Assembly: GCF_021284745.1 (NCBI RefSeq)
Contig: NZ_CP089925.1
Span: 744,001 to 808,000, forward strand
DNA from: Lysobacter sp. KIS68-7
GTDB lineage: Bacteria; Pseudomonadota; Gammaproteobacteria; Xanthomonadales; Xanthomonadaceae
Direction of reading: 5' to 3'
Length of the DNA: 64,000 bases
The notes below the pieces were generated by a model. That model was not told the DNA's origin. It did not search any database and saw only the letters and a list, made by a program, of their open reading frames with translations. Below, piece by piece: positions 20,554 through 30,078 of the stretch. The position numbers and the translations under genes were made by a program. The stretch's first letter is position 1. The number at the start of each line of letters is the position of its first letter.

Positions 20554-22692
20554 TCACTTCGCGGCCGACGATTGCACGCCCGTGGCACCGAGCTGGTCGA
20601 GCAGGAAGGCGTACATCTCCGACAGCTCCTTGTAACGACGGAAGCGCCCGGACTTGCCGCCATGCCCCGCGTCCATGTTGATGCGGAACAGCACGGGGTG
20701 CTCGGGGCCCGAAGTGTCGAGGTCGCGCAGGCGCGCCACGTACTTGGCCGGCTCGAAGTACTGCACCTGCGAGTCCCACAGGCCGGTGCCCACGAACATC
20801 GCCGGATAGGCCTGCGCCTTCAGGTTGTCGTAGGGCGAGTACGACAGCATGTAGTCGTAGTAGTCCTTCTTCTCCGGATTGCCCCACTCGTCGTATTCGT
20901 TGGTGGTCAGCGGGATGCTCGGGTCGAGCATCGTGGTCACCACGTCGACGAAGGGCACCTGCGAGAGGATCACGCGGTACTTCTCGGGCGCCATGTTGGC
21001 CACGGCGCCCATCAGCAGGCCGCCGGCGCTGCCGCCGTAGGCCGCCACGCGATCCTTCGACGCATAGCCTTCCTTCACCAGGAAGTCGGTGACATCGATG
21101 AAGTCGGTGAAGGTGTTCTTCTTCTTGAACAGGTGGCCGTCGTCGTACCACTGGCGGCCCATCTCCTGGCCACCGCGGATGTGCGCGAGCACGTACACCA
21201 TGCCGCGATCGAGCAGGCTCACCGCCGGCAGGTTGAAGCCCGGGTCGGTGGACGAACCGTAGCTGCCGTAGGCGTACTGCAGCATCGCCGCGGTGCCGTC
21301 CTTCTTGAAGCCCTTCTTGTAGACGACCGACACCGGCACCTTCGTGCCGTCGCGCGCCGTCGCCCACAGGCGCTCGGTGACGTACTGCGTCGGGTCGTAG
21401 CCGATCACCGGATCGCGCTTGAGCTGCTTGCGCTCGCCGGTCTTCGTGTTGAGTTCGTACACGGTCGCCGGCGTGGTCATCGACGTGTAGGTGTAGCGCA
21501 GCCAATCGGTGTTGGGTTCAGCGTTGACCGACAGGCCCATGCCGTAAGCGGGTTCGTCGGCCTTCACGAATTCGCTCTTGCCGTCCGGGCGAAGGAGGCG
21601 CAGGCGCTCCAGCCCTTCGCTGCGTTCGGCGATGGCGGTGAAGCCGTCGAACATTTCGAAGCCGTCGATGAAGACCGATTCGCTGTGCGGAACCCAATCC
21701 GTCCATGCCTTGCGCGAGGTCGAGCCATCGGGCGCGGTGACGAGCTTGTAGTTCTTCGCGCCGTCCGCGTTGGTGCGGATGACCCAGCGGCCGCCGAAGT
21801 GATCGGCTTCGTACTCGACATCGCGCTGGCGCGGCGCGAGCACTGCGAAGTCCTTCGGGTCGTTCGCCGGCGCGCAGCGCGCTTCGCTCGACACCGTGCT
21901 GTCCACCGTGATGCAGATGAACTTGTCGTCGCGCGTGCGGCCCACGCCCATGTAGAAGCTGTCGTCCTTCTCTTCGTACACCAGCACGTCCTGCGACGCG
22001 GGCGTGCCGACGACGTGCTGCTTCACCTTCGTGGTGAGCAGCGTGGTCGGGTCGTTCTCGACGTAGAACAGCGTCTTGTTGTCGTCCGCCCACACCAGGT
22101 TCGGCGAGACGCCCTTCACTTCATCGGTGTAGGTCTCGCCGGTGGCGAGGTTGCGGAACTTGATGACGTACTGGCGACGGCCCACGGCGTCTTCGGCCCA
22201 GGCCAGCATGTTGTTGTCCTGGCTGACCTCCCAGTCGCCGACGCTGAAGTAGTCCTTGCCCTTCGCCATCTCGTTGACGTCGAGCAGCACTTCCTCGGTC
22301 GCGCCCATCGCGCCCTTGCGGCGCGCGTAGATCGGATAGTCCTTGCCGGTTTCGAAACGCGTGTAGTACCAGTAACCGCGCTCGTGGTACGGCACGGTGC
22401 TGTCGTCCTGCTTGATGCGCCCGACGATCTCGTCGTACACGGATTCCTGCAGCGGCTTCAGGCGCGCCATGAATGCGTCGGTGTACGCATTCTCGGCGTT
22501 GAGGTAGGCGAGCATCTCCGGATTCTTGCGCGTGTCGTCGCGCAGCCAGTAGTACTCGTCGTTGCGCTCGGCACCGAAGGGGGCCTTGACGACGTGCGGC
22601 TTTTTGGCGACGTCGGGCGGCTGCGGGAGATCGGAGGCGTAGGAGTTCGAAGTCATCAATGCGATCGCGAAGAGGCAGGGAGTGAGTTTCAT
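20554..22692 (-). CDS. ptrB: Oligopeptidase B-type S9 serine peptidase, exported
   Basis: S9A-family oligopeptidase of 712 residues. After a signal peptide (MKLTPCLFAIALMTSNSYAS) comes the propeller domain starting DDTRKNPEMLAYLNAENAYT, typical of oligopeptidase B, then the hydrolase domain with GGSAGG (Ser555) and the catalytic His in DAGHGGKSGRF. It cleaves short peptides after basic residues in known members. It lies 21 bp downstream of a second S9 peptidase gene on the same strand. Confidence 0.88.
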   Translation of the reverse strand: MKLTPCLFAIALMTSNSYASDLPQPPDVAKKPHVVKAPFGAERNDEYYWLRDDTRKNPEMLAYLNAENAYTDAFMARLKPLQESVYDEIVGRIKQDDSTVPYHERGYWYYTRFETGKDYPIYARRKGAMGATEEVLLDVNEMAKGKDYFSVGDWEVSQDNNMLAWAEDAVGRRQYVIKFRNLATGETYTDEVKGVSPNLVWADDNKTLFYVENDPTTLLTTKVKQHVVGTPASQDVLVYEEKDDSFYMGVGRTRDDKFICITVDSTVSSEARCAPANDPKDFAVLAPRQRDVEYEADHFGGRWVIRTNADGAKNYKLVTAPDGSTSRKAWTDWVPHSESVFIDGFEMFDGFTAIAERSEGLERLRLLRPDGKSEFVKADEPAYGMGLSVNAEPNTDWLRYTYTSMTTPATVYELNTKTGERKQLKRDPVIGYDPTQYVTERLWATARDGTKVPVSVVYKKGFKKDGTAAMLQYAYGSYGSSTDPGFNLPAVSLLDRGMVYVLAHIRGGQEMGRQWYDDGHLFKKKNTFTDFIDVTDFLVKEGYASKDRVAAYGGSAGGLLMGAVANMAPEKYRVILSQVPFVDVVTTMLDPSIPLTTNEYDEWGNPEKKDYYDYMLSYSPYDNLKAQAYPAMFVGTGLWDSQVQYFEPAKYVARLRDLDTSGPEHPVLFRINMDAGHGGKSGRFRRYKELSEMYAFLLDQLGATGVQSSAAK

Positions 22693-22713
22693 GGGCGGCC
22701 CGTTATCGAGGGG

Positions 22714-24849
22714 TTACTTCGACAGTTCATTCCACAGGAACGTAAAAGCGAGCGCACTCATGTGCGCCGACTGCGCGTTGTTCGCCGCGCCGCCGTGGCC
22801 GCCTTCGATGTTTTCGTAATAGCGCACGTCCTTACCGGCCGCGGACATCTTCGCCATCATCTTGCGGGCGTGGCCCGGATGGACGCGGTCGTCGGCGGTG
22901 GAGGTGGTGAACAGCACCGGCGGGTATTGCCTGGCCGGATCGAACAGCTGGTAGGGCGAGAAGGTCTTGATGTATTCCCAGTCGCTCGTGTCCGGATCGC
23001 CGTACTCGGCCATCCACGAGGCGCCAGCGAGGAGGTGGCTGTAACGCTTCATGTCGAGCAGCGGCACCTGCACCACGATCGCGCCGAACAGCTGCGGATA
23101 CTGCGTGAGCATGTTGCCCATCAGCAGGCCGCCATTGCTGCCGCCCATGATGCCCAGGCGCTTGTTGGTCGTCAGGCCCGAATTGACCAGGTCTTCGGCG
23201 ACCGCCGCGAAGTCTTCGTATGCCTTGTGTCGATTCGCCTTCAGCGCCGCCTGGTGCCAGCGCGGGCCGTACTCGCCGCCGCCGCGGATGTTGGCGACCG
23301 CATACGCACCGCCCTTCTCCAGCCAGCCCTTGCCGACGCTGCCGGAATACGCGGGCGTCATCGAGACTTCGAAACCGCCATAGCCATAGAGCAGCGTGGG
23401 CGTGGTGCCGTCGTTCTTCGCGTTCTTCGGCTTCACGAGGAAGTACGGGATGCGCGTGCCGTCCTTCGAGGTGGCGAAGTGTTGTTCGATGACGTGCTTG
23501 GTCGCGTCGAAGAACTGCGGGTTGGACTTGAGCGTTTCCGGTGCCGCATCGCGCGACACATCGGCGATGGCGAGCGTGGTCGGCGTGAGGTAGTCGGTGG
23601 CGGTGATCCACACGGCGTCGCTCGTATCCGGATCCACGGCGCTGACGGTGAGCGCGCCCATCGCGGGCACGCCGGTCATCGGCGTCGACGCCCACGCGCC
23701 CTCGCCCGGCGTCAGCACGCTGAGCTTGCTCTTCACGTCTTCCATGACGTTGAGGACGAGCTTGTCCTTCGTCCACACCGCGCCGGCGAGCGAGGTGTGC
23801 TCGGTCGGCGTGAACAATTCGGTGAATTCGCGCTTGCCGGCCAGGAAGTCGTCGAACCTCGTCGCGATCAGCGCGCCGGCGGGCCAGGTCTTGCCGCCTG
23901 CGTCGTAGGGATCGCGCAGTTCCAGCACCAGCCATTCCTTGTGCGGGTACTTGTTGGCGGAATTGGGCGCGTCGATCTTCGTCAGCGTGCCGTCGGCGCC
24001 GCGCACGTACAGCTCATCGTTGTAGAAGGCGATCGCGCGGCTGACGTAGTCGCGTTGGTAACCCGGCGTGTGGTCGCGCTGCGCGGAAATGTAGAGGTCT
24101 TCGGGCTTGCCTTCGTACACCAGCGAGGCCTGCGTCATCGGCGTGCCGCGCGACCATTGCTTCACCACGCGCGGATAGCCGGAGGTGGTGAGGCTGCCTT
24201 CGCCGAAATCGGTGTAGACGTAGACGGTGTCCTTGTCGATCCAGGACAACGCGCCCTTGGCTTCCGGACGGAAGAAGCCGTCCTTCACCCAGGTCTTGGT
24301 CTTCAGGTCGAATTCGCGCGTGACGTCGGCATCCGAGCCGCCCGGCGACAGCGCGATGAGGCAGCGCACGTACTCGGGCTTGAGGCAGTCGGCGCCGTGC
24401 CAGACCCAGTTCTTCTTTTCAGCGACGTTGAGTGCGTCGAGGTCGATCACCGTTTCCCAGCGCGGGTTCGGCTTGCGGTATTCCTCGAGCGTGGTGCGGC
24501 GCCAGAGGCCGCGCTCGTGCGCCTTGTCCTTCCAGAAGTTGTAGTAGTAGTCGCCGATCTTCTCGACGCCGGGAATCTTGGCCTCGGAGTCCAGGATGGC
24601 GGCGATGTCGGATTCGAGCTTGCCGAAACCCGGCAACTGCTCGAGTTCGGATTTGGTCCTGGCGTTTTGCTCGCGGACCCAGGCGATCGACTTGTCGCCC
24701 TTCACGTCCTCGAGCCACTGATAGGGATCGTTCGCCACGGTGGGCTCCTGCTTCGCGGGGGTCCCGTCGGCAGCGAGGAGCGATCCGGTGGCAGTGGCAA
24801 GCCCGAAGGCGATTCCGACGACGAGGCGAACGGATGATCCCTGGGGCAT
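22714..24849 (-). CDS. Prolyl oligopeptidase-family S9A peptidase, exported
   Basis: Secreted serine oligopeptidase, 711 residues. Signal peptide to about residue 25, seven-bladed propeller, then the catalytic domain with GGSNGG (Ser571), an Asp near TADDRVHP and His in EGGHGGAAN. It resembles prolyl endopeptidase (cleavage after Pro). It stands first in a tandem with the oligopeptidase B gene; together with the M1 enzyme the window shows a strong periplasmic peptide-degrading capacity. An AGCCG-type weak Shine-Dalgarno precedes the ATG. Confidence 0.88.
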   Translation of the reverse strand: MPQGSSVRLVVGIAFGLATATGSLLAADGTPAKQEPTVANDPYQWLEDVKGDKSIAWVREQNARTKSELEQLPGFGKLESDIAAILDSEAKIPGVEKIGDYYYNFWKDKAHERGLWRRTTLEEYRKPNPRWETVIDLDALNVAEKKNWVWHGADCLKPEYVRCLIALSPGGSDADVTREFDLKTKTWVKDGFFRPEAKGALSWIDKDTVYVYTDFGEGSLTTSGYPRVVKQWSRGTPMTQASLVYEGKPEDLYISAQRDHTPGYQRDYVSRAIAFYNDELYVRGADGTLTKIDAPNSANKYPHKEWLVLELRDPYDAGGKTWPAGALIATRFDDFLAGKREFTELFTPTEHTSLAGAVWTKDKLVLNVMEDVKSKLSVLTPGEGAWASTPMTGVPAMGALTVSAVDPDTSDAVWITATDYLTPTTLAIADVSRDAAPETLKSNPQFFDATKHVIEQHFATSKDGTRIPYFLVKPKNAKNDGTTPTLLYGYGGFEVSMTPAYSGSVGKGWLEKGGAYAVANIRGGGEYGPRWHQAALKANRHKAYEDFAAVAEDLVNSGLTTNKRLGIMGGSNGGLLMGNMLTQYPQLFGAIVVQVPLLDMKRYSHLLAGASWMAEYGDPDTSDWEYIKTFSPYQLFDPARQYPPVLFTTSTADDRVHPGHARKMMAKMSAAGKDVRYYENIEGGHGGAANNAQSAHMSALAFTFLWNELSK

Positions 24850-24910
24850 GCGACGGCTCCGCGTGGCGATGGGGCTGCCACGCTAGCACGCCGCATCCGG
24901 GGGTGGCCGG

Positions 24911-25222
24911 TCAGGCGGCCTGCAGTCGGCGGCGCGGGAGTGCACGCTCGCGGCGGCGGGCCTGCGGGGTGCTGCGACGCCGACGCCGACCGTCGCGGGT
25001 CTGCTTCGCGGCGACGGGCCAGCGCGGCAGGGCGAAGCGATGCAGCGCCCACCACGCGGTGGCGGGCATCGCGATCAGCCACAAGGGCATCCAGCCGATC
25101 CAGGTCGAATAGCCGCGCGCGAAGGGCAGCATGAGGACGGCAAGCGCGCCCCAGGTGAGGCAGGTGCGGAGGATGCGATCGAGGCGGGGGTCGAGGTCGG
25201 ACGTCTGCGCGGTGCGGATCAT
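24911..25222 (-). CDS. Small membrane protein, Arg-rich tail
   Basis: 103 residues from the ATG at 25222, which has a good AGGAG 8 bases upstream. Two hydrophobic segments lie at about residues 19-33 and 38-57, followed by a very basic cytoplasmic tail with several RRRR runs. I recognise no family; the tail suggests contact with nucleic acid or acidic lipid. It stands alone, 61 bp downstream of the S9A gene's upstream edge on the same strand. Confidence 0.55.
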   Translation of the reverse strand: MIRTAQTSDLDPRLDRILRTCLTWGALAVLMLPFARGYSTWIGWMPLWLIAMPATAWWALHRFALPRWPVAAKQTRDGRRRRRSTPQARRRERALPRRRLQAA

Positions 25223-25300
25223 GGCAAGGCTCCTGGGTCGGCGATGGAGCGCAAGCTCGCGCCGCCCCATCTCACGGGCTGCGATCCGCGAAAAACTTTC

Positions 25301-26209
25301 TCAGTAGCCGGCGGCGTCGAGCGCCTTGTCCGCCTCGCGGCGACCGATCTCGATGAGTTCGCGCGCACGCCAGAACTCGTAGAACTGGCAGGCATCACGC
25401 GGAATGCGGATCACCAGTTCCGGCGGATCCAGCGCCATTTGCACGCGCGCGATCTGCGCCTGCATGGTGTCCAGCGAGCGCGCCATCAGGTCGGTGAAGC
25501 CGAGCCGCGTGCGCGCCGCATCCGCCGTGCCGGGCGTGGCGCCCCAGTGCAGCCAGGACGACAACCACGAGCGTCCGTTCGACGGCCCCGACGGCGCACC
25601 TTCCTGCGCCGGCTCGCCCGGAGGCTGTTCCGGCCAGCCATGCATGTCGACCGCGATCAGGCGATGCGCATCGGACAGCCGCGTCGCCGCGATCGGCAGC
25701 GGCGCGAGCAGACCGCCGTCGACCAGCGCGCGCCCATGGATCACGTGCGGCGTGAACAAGCCCGGGATCGCGAACGACGCGCGGATCGCATCCCACATGT
25801 CGCCCTCGCGCAGCCACACCTCGCGCTGGCGCATGACATCCACGGCCACCGCGGTGAAGTCGATCGGCAGGTCCTCGATCTTCGGGGAGCCGGCGATCTC
25901 GCGCAGCGCTTCGATCAGGTGCGTGCCTTCGAACAGCGCCGAACGCCCGAGGCCCGGATCGAGCAGGCGCACCATCGCGCGCCGGTCGAGCGACAACAGC
26001 CAGTCGCGATAGTCGTGCAGCTTGCCCGAGGCCTGCAGGCCACCCACGAGGGCGCCGCTGGAGGAACCGGCGATCGCCACGATGTCGAGGTCGCGCGCCT
26101 GCAGCGCTTCGATCACGCCGATCTGCGCAAGGCCGCGCGCACCGCCGGCACCCAGGACCAATGCGACTTTTTCGCCGCTGCGGATTTTTGGTGCGTCCGA
26201 TGGCGTCAT
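25301..26209 (-). CDS. Patatin-like phospholipase (RssA type)
   Basis: Ser-Asp dyad lipid acyl hydrolase of 302 residues without a signal peptide. Glycine-rich oxyanion loop GAGGARG, nucleophile elbow GSSSG (Ser50) and catalytic Asp in DGG are all present. It resembles E. coli RssA/YchK. The insert around residues 200-230, rich in Pro/Gly, is variable in the family. Its ATG overlaps the stop of the WYL regulator (ATGA), so the two are co-translated. Confidence 0.85.
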   Translation of the reverse strand: MTPSDAPKIRSGEKVALVLGAGGARGLAQIGVIEALQARDLDIVAIAGSSSGALVGGLQASGKLHDYRDWLLSLDRRAMVRLLDPGLGRSALFEGTHLIEALREIAGSPKIEDLPIDFTAVAVDVMRQREVWLREGDMWDAIRASFAIPGLFTPHVIHGRALVDGGLLAPLPIAATRLSDAHRLIAVDMHGWPEQPPGEPAQEGAPSGPSNGRSWLSSWLHWGATPGTADAARTRLGFTDLMARSLDTMQAQIARVQMALDPPELVIRIPRDACQFYEFWRARELIEIGRREADKALDAAGY

Positions 26210-27174
26210 CGTTCGTAGTTCGAAATCGCCAGCGCCAGCAACGACCGCGCCTGTTCGCGCAGCGCCGGCGGCTCGACGATTTCCGCATCCGACCCGTAAT
26301 GCAGCACGTCCATCAGCAACTCGCGCGAGTTGCTGTAGGGCAGCTTGAGCTCATAGCGCCCGTCGGGCAGGAAGCGCCCCTGCTGCTGCGAATGCCAGCG
26401 CTCGTCGGCCACCCAGCGCGCGGCTTTCGGGCTGAAGATGATCGTCGCCCAGTTCTTCGGGATGCCGGAAAAGATGCCGTAGCTCGAGGCCAGGTGTTCG
26501 TCGAGCTCGGGATCGGCGATGTCGCGCGCGGGCGCATCGAGCATCTTCGCCGCGCCGATGCGGTCGACGGCGAAGCTGCGCAGCGCCTCGCGGTCCTCGT
26601 CCCATGCATCCAGGTACCAGTTGTCGCGATAGTGGGTGATGCGCTGCGGGGACACGGTGCGGCGCGTCTTCTCATCCGTGGAGCGCGCGCGGTAGTCGAA
26701 GGAGAGCGTGCGGCGCCCGAGCACGGCCGAGGCGACCACGCGGAAGACATGTTCATCCAGGCGCCGCGGGCGGCTGGCGATCACGCGCACGCGCTCCACC
26801 GGCCAGCGCTTGCCGCCGGCCTGCTCCTCCAGGAGCTTCTCCACGCGCGCCTGCAGGGGCGCGAGCGTCGTGGACAACAGGCCGCCGCCGCTGCGCGAGA
26901 GCAATTGCTGCGTGGCGAGCAGGGCGTGCAGCTCTTCCGAATTCAGCCACAGGCCCGGCAGTTCGAAGCGATCGCTCTCGGAGGCGTCGTAGCGGAAGCC
27001 GGCCTCGCCGTCGCCGATCACCGGCGCCATCAGGCCATCGCGCAGGAAGGCGAGGTCGCGGTAGACCGTGGCGCGCGAGCAGCCGAGTTCGTCCTGCAGG
27101 CGCTTGACGGTGACGGGATAGCGGGCCGCCTTGAGGATGCGGTGCAGGGCGTTGATGCGTTCGTAGCGGTCCAT
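26206..27174 (-). CDS. WYL-domain transcriptional regulator (YafY-like)
   Basis: DNA-binding regulator of 322 residues. The N-terminal winged helix (residues 1-60, RLQDELGCSRATVYRDLAFL) is followed by a WYL sensor domain (around 140-215, with DNWYLDAWDEDREALRSF) and a WCX C-terminal extension. Such proteins often respond to nucleic-acid or nucleotide ligands. It has no Shine-Dalgarno; TTTAAT lies 6 bases before the ATG. It is divergent from soeA over only 39 bp, so it could control that operon. Confidence 0.85.
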   Translation of the reverse strand: MDRYERINALHRILKAARYPVTVKRLQDELGCSRATVYRDLAFLRDGLMAPVIGDGEAGFRYDASESDRFELPGLWLNSEELHALLATQQLLSRSGGGLLSTTLAPLQARVEKLLEEQAGGKRWPVERVRVIASRPRRLDEHVFRVVASAVLGRRTLSFDYRARSTDEKTRRTVSPQRITHYRDNWYLDAWDEDREALRSFAVDRIGAAKMLDAPARDIADPELDEHLASSYGIFSGIPKNWATIIFSPKAARWVADERWHSQQQGRFLPDGRYELKLPYSNSRELLMDVLHYGSDAEIVEPPALREQARSLLALAISNYER

Positions 27175-27180
27175 GGGGGA

Positions 27181-27186
27181 ATTAAA
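27181..27186 (-). promoter_or_regulatory. -10-like hexamer, WYL regulator (leaderless type)
   Basis: TTTAAT on the minus strand, 6 bases before the regulator's ATG. Confidence 0.45.
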
Positions 27187-27199
27187 GCAGATGCGCCCC

Positions 27200-27205
27200 T
27201 ACAAT
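27200..27205 (+). promoter_or_regulatory. -10-like hexamer, soeA operon (leaderless type)
   Basis: TACAAT, 8 bases before the soeA ATG. No Shine-Dalgarno is present in the 39-bp divergent gap, which also holds the -10-like box of the WYL regulator on the other strand. Confidence 0.5.
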
Positions 27206-27213
27206 CCGTACCC

Positions 27214-30078
27214 ATGCACGAGCCGAAGCTCAATCCGTCGCCTTCCCCGGGTGACGCCGTTCACGCCACCACCTGCTACATGTGTGCGTGCCGCTGCGGC
27301 ATCAAAGTCTGGACGCTCGACGGGCGCATCCGCTACATCCAGGGCAACCCGGACCATCCGGTCAATCGCGGCGTGCTGTGCGCGAAGGGGTCGGCCGGGC
27401 TCATGCAGCACTACTCGCCGGCGCGGCTCACGCGTCCGATGCTGCGCGTGGGCGAGCGCGGCAAGGGCGAATTCAAGGAGATCAGCTGGGAGGAAGCGCT
27501 GGAGCTGGCGACGTCCTGGCTCGCGCCCGTACGCGCGAACAATCCCGACGGCCTCGCCTTCTTCACCGGCCGCGACCAGTCGCAGGCGCTCACGGGCTGG
27601 TGGGCCCAGCAGTTCGGCACGGTCAACTACGCCGCGCACGGTGGCTTCTGCTCGGTGAACATGGCCGCGGGCGGGCTGTACACGCTCGGCGGCTCGTTCT
27701 GGGAATTCGGCGAACCGGACTGGGACCACACGCAATACCTGATGTTGTGGGGCGTGGCCGAAGACCACGACTCCAATCCGATCAAGCTCGGCCTGGGCAA
27801 GCTGAAGGCGCGCGGCGCGAAGATCGTTGCGGTCAATCCGGTGCGCAGCGGTTATGGCGCGATCGCCGATGAGTGGATCGGCATCCGCCCCGGCACCGAC
27901 GGCCTGTTCGCCTTCGCGCTGATCCATGAGCTGCTGCGCAGCGATCGCATCGACCTGGATTACATGGTCCGATATGCGAATGCGCACTGGCTGGTGGTGC
28001 GCAATCCGGGCGGCGCGGACGATGGCATGTTCGCGCGCGACGCCGACGGCAACGCGCTGTGCTGGGATCGCACGCGCGGCGCGGTGGATGCGAATGCGAT
28101 CGACACCGAACCGATGGTGGTCGGCGAGTACACCCTGCCCGATGGCCGCAGCGTCGTGCCTGTCTTCCAGTTGCTGGCCGAGCGCTACATGGACGCGCGC
28201 TATTCGCCGGATGCGGTGAGCGAACGCTGCGGCGTGCCCGCCGACACGATCCGCCGCATCGCGCGCGAGCTCGCCGCGGCCGCGTTCGACCACAAGCTCT
28301 CGCTGCCGATCGCCTGGACGGACAGCTGGGGGCGCGAACACAGCGAAATGGTCGGCCGCCCGGTGTCGATGCATGCGATGCGCGGCATCAGTGCGCATTC
28401 CAACGGCTTCCACACCTGCCGCGCGCTGCACGTGCTGCAGTTGCTGCTCGGTGCGGTGGATGCGCCGGGCTCGTTCCGCTTCCAGCCACCCTTCCCGAAG
28501 CCGATCCCGCCAGCGAACCGCCCGGGCAAGACGCGCCGCGAAGACGGCGGCCTGGACGCCGCACCGCTCGGTTTCGTGCACGGCCCCGAAGACCTCGTCG
28601 TCGACGCCGACGGCGAGCCGCGCCGCATCGACCACGCCTATTCCTGGGCGTACCCGTTGTCGGCGCACGGCATGATGCACACGGTGATCCGCAACGCGTG
28701 GGCGGGCGATCCCTACCGCATCGACACGCTGATGATGTTCATGGCGAACATGAGCTGGAATTCGGCGATGAACACCGCCGAGACGATGCACTGGCTCACC
28801 GACAAGCACGAGAACGGCGACTACCGCATCCCGCGCATCATCTACAGCGACGCGTATGCGTCGGAAATGGTGGCCTACGCGGACCTCGTGTTGCCGGATA
28901 CCACCTACCTGGAACGCCACGACGCGATCTCGCTGCTCGATCGCCCGATCTCCGACGCCGACGGCGCGAGCGACGCGATCCGCCATCCGATCTTCGACGC
29001 CGCCACGCAACCCACGGACGACGGCCGCCCGCGCGACGTGCGCGGCTTCCAGTCGGTGCTGCTCGACATCGGCGCGCGCCTCGGCCTGCCCGGCATGGTG
29101 CACGCGGATGGCTCGCCGAAGTATCGCGACTACGCCGATTACATCGTGCGCCACGAACGCATGCCCGGCGTCGGCCTGCTCGCGGGTTGGCGCGGCGAAG
29201 ACGGCAGCCTGGAAGGCAAGGGCGCGCCGAATCCGAACCAGCTCCAGCGCTACATCGAGCACGGCGGTTTCTGGCATACGCCGATCCCCGAGAGCGCGCG
29301 CTATTACAAGATGGCGAATCGCGACTACCTGCAGTGGGCGCAGCGCTTCGGTTTCGTCGGCAACGACAAGCCGATCGTGATGCAGCTTTATTCGGAAACG
29401 CTGCAGAAATTCCGCCTCGCCGCGCAGGGCCATGGCGCGCACCAGCCGCCGGACCAGCACCGCACGCGCGTGGCGACGTACTTCGACCCGCTGCCGATCT
29501 GGTACGAGCCCTTCGAACACGACGAGACCTCGCGCGAGGCATTCCCGCTCAGCGCGATCACGCAGCGCCCGATGTACATGTACCACGCGTGGGGTTCGCA
29601 GAACGCGTGGCTGCGCCAGATCCAGACGCGCAACGCGCTGTACGTGCATCCCTCGACCGGTGCGAAGTACGGCTTGGACGACGGCGATTGGGCCGATGTC
29701 GATTCGCACAACGGCACGATCACCGTGCAGGTGCGCCTGGCCGGCAACGTGCAGCCCGACACCGTGTGGAGCTGGAATGCGATCGGCAAACGCCGCGGTG
29801 CATGGCGCCTGGCGAAGGACGCGCCCGAAAGCACCAAGGGCTTTTTGCTCAACCATCTGATTTCCGACGTCACGCCGAAGGGCGAATACGCGAACGCTGA
29901 TCCCATTACGGGCCAGGCCGCGTGGTTCGACCTGCGCGTGCGCATCCGAAAGAGTGCGCAGGAAGGCGAGAGCGCGCCGCAGTTCGCGCCGCTGGCGTAT
30001 CGCGAAGCCAACGAACAACCGCTGCGCTACGGCGCCGCCTCGCGCAACCGCGAACATCCGAGCAAGACACCGAAATGA
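27214..30078 (+). CDS. soeA: Molybdopterin oxidoreductase catalytic subunit, SoeA-like sulfite dehydrogenase
   Basis: Catalytic subunit of a DMSO-reductase-superfamily complex, 954 residues. Cys21, Cys24, Cys28 and Cys56 form the N-terminal 4Fe-4S site, and Cys146 in HGGFCSVNMAAGG is the likely molybdenum ligand. There is no Tat signal, so the enzyme faces the cytoplasm. That feature, together with the FWEFGEPDWD block and a DmsC-type anchor, matches quinone-linked sulfite dehydrogenase SoeABC rather than exported DMSO, thiosulfate or polysulfide reductases. Expected reaction: sulfite to sulfate with electrons to the quinone pool. It overlaps soeB by 4 bp. The substrate assignment is inference. 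Confidence 0.78.
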   Translation: MHEPKLNPSPSPGDAVHATTCYMCACRCGIKVWTLDGRIRYIQGNPDHPVNRGVLCAKGSAGLMQHYSPARLTRPMLRVGERGKGEFKEISWEEALELATSWLAPVRANNPDGLAFFTGRDQSQALTGWWAQQFGTVNYAAHGGFCSVNMAAGGLYTLGGSFWEFGEPDWDHTQYLMLWGVAEDHDSNPIKLGLGKLKARGAKIVAVNPVRSGYGAIADEWIGIRPGTDGLFAFALIHELLRSDRIDLDYMVRYANAHWLVVRNPGGADDGMFARDADGNALCWDRTRGAVDANAIDTEPMVVGEYTLPDGRSVVPVFQLLAERYMDARYSPDAVSERCGVPADTIRRIARELAAAAFDHKLSLPIAWTDSWGREHSEMVGRPVSMHAMRGISAHSNGFHTCRALHVLQLLLGAVDAPGSFRFQPPFPKPIPPANRPGKTRREDGGLDAAPLGFVHGPEDLVVDADGEPRRIDHAYSWAYPLSAHGMMHTVIRNAWAGDPYRIDTLMMFMANMSWNSAMNTAETMHWLTDKHENGDYRIPRIIYSDAYASEMVAYADLVLPDTTYLERHDAISLLDRPISDADGASDAIRHPIFDAATQPTDDGRPRDVRGFQSVLLDIGARLGLPGMVHADGSPKYRDYADYIVRHERMPGVGLLAGWRGEDGSLEGKGAPNPNQLQRYIEHGGFWHTPIPESARYYKMANRDYLQWAQRFGFVGNDKPIVMQLYSETLQKFRLAAQGHGAHQPPDQHRTRVATYFDPLPIWYEPFEHDETSREAFPLSAITQRPMYMYHAWGSQNAWLRQIQTRNALYVHPSTGAKYGLDDGDWADVDSHNGTITVQVRLAGNVQPDTVWSWNAIGKRRGAWRLAKDAPESTKGFLLNHLISDVTPKGEYANADPITGQAAWFDLRVRIRKSAQEGESAPQFAPLAYREANEQPLRYGAASRNREHPSKTPK

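Noticed and set aside
20239-24837. Very long plus-strand open frame (1532 codons) opposite the two S9 peptidases
   Set aside because: It is a shadow of the minus-strand genes: His/Arg/Val-rich with no domain, and both peptidases have complete catalytic motifs in the other strand.
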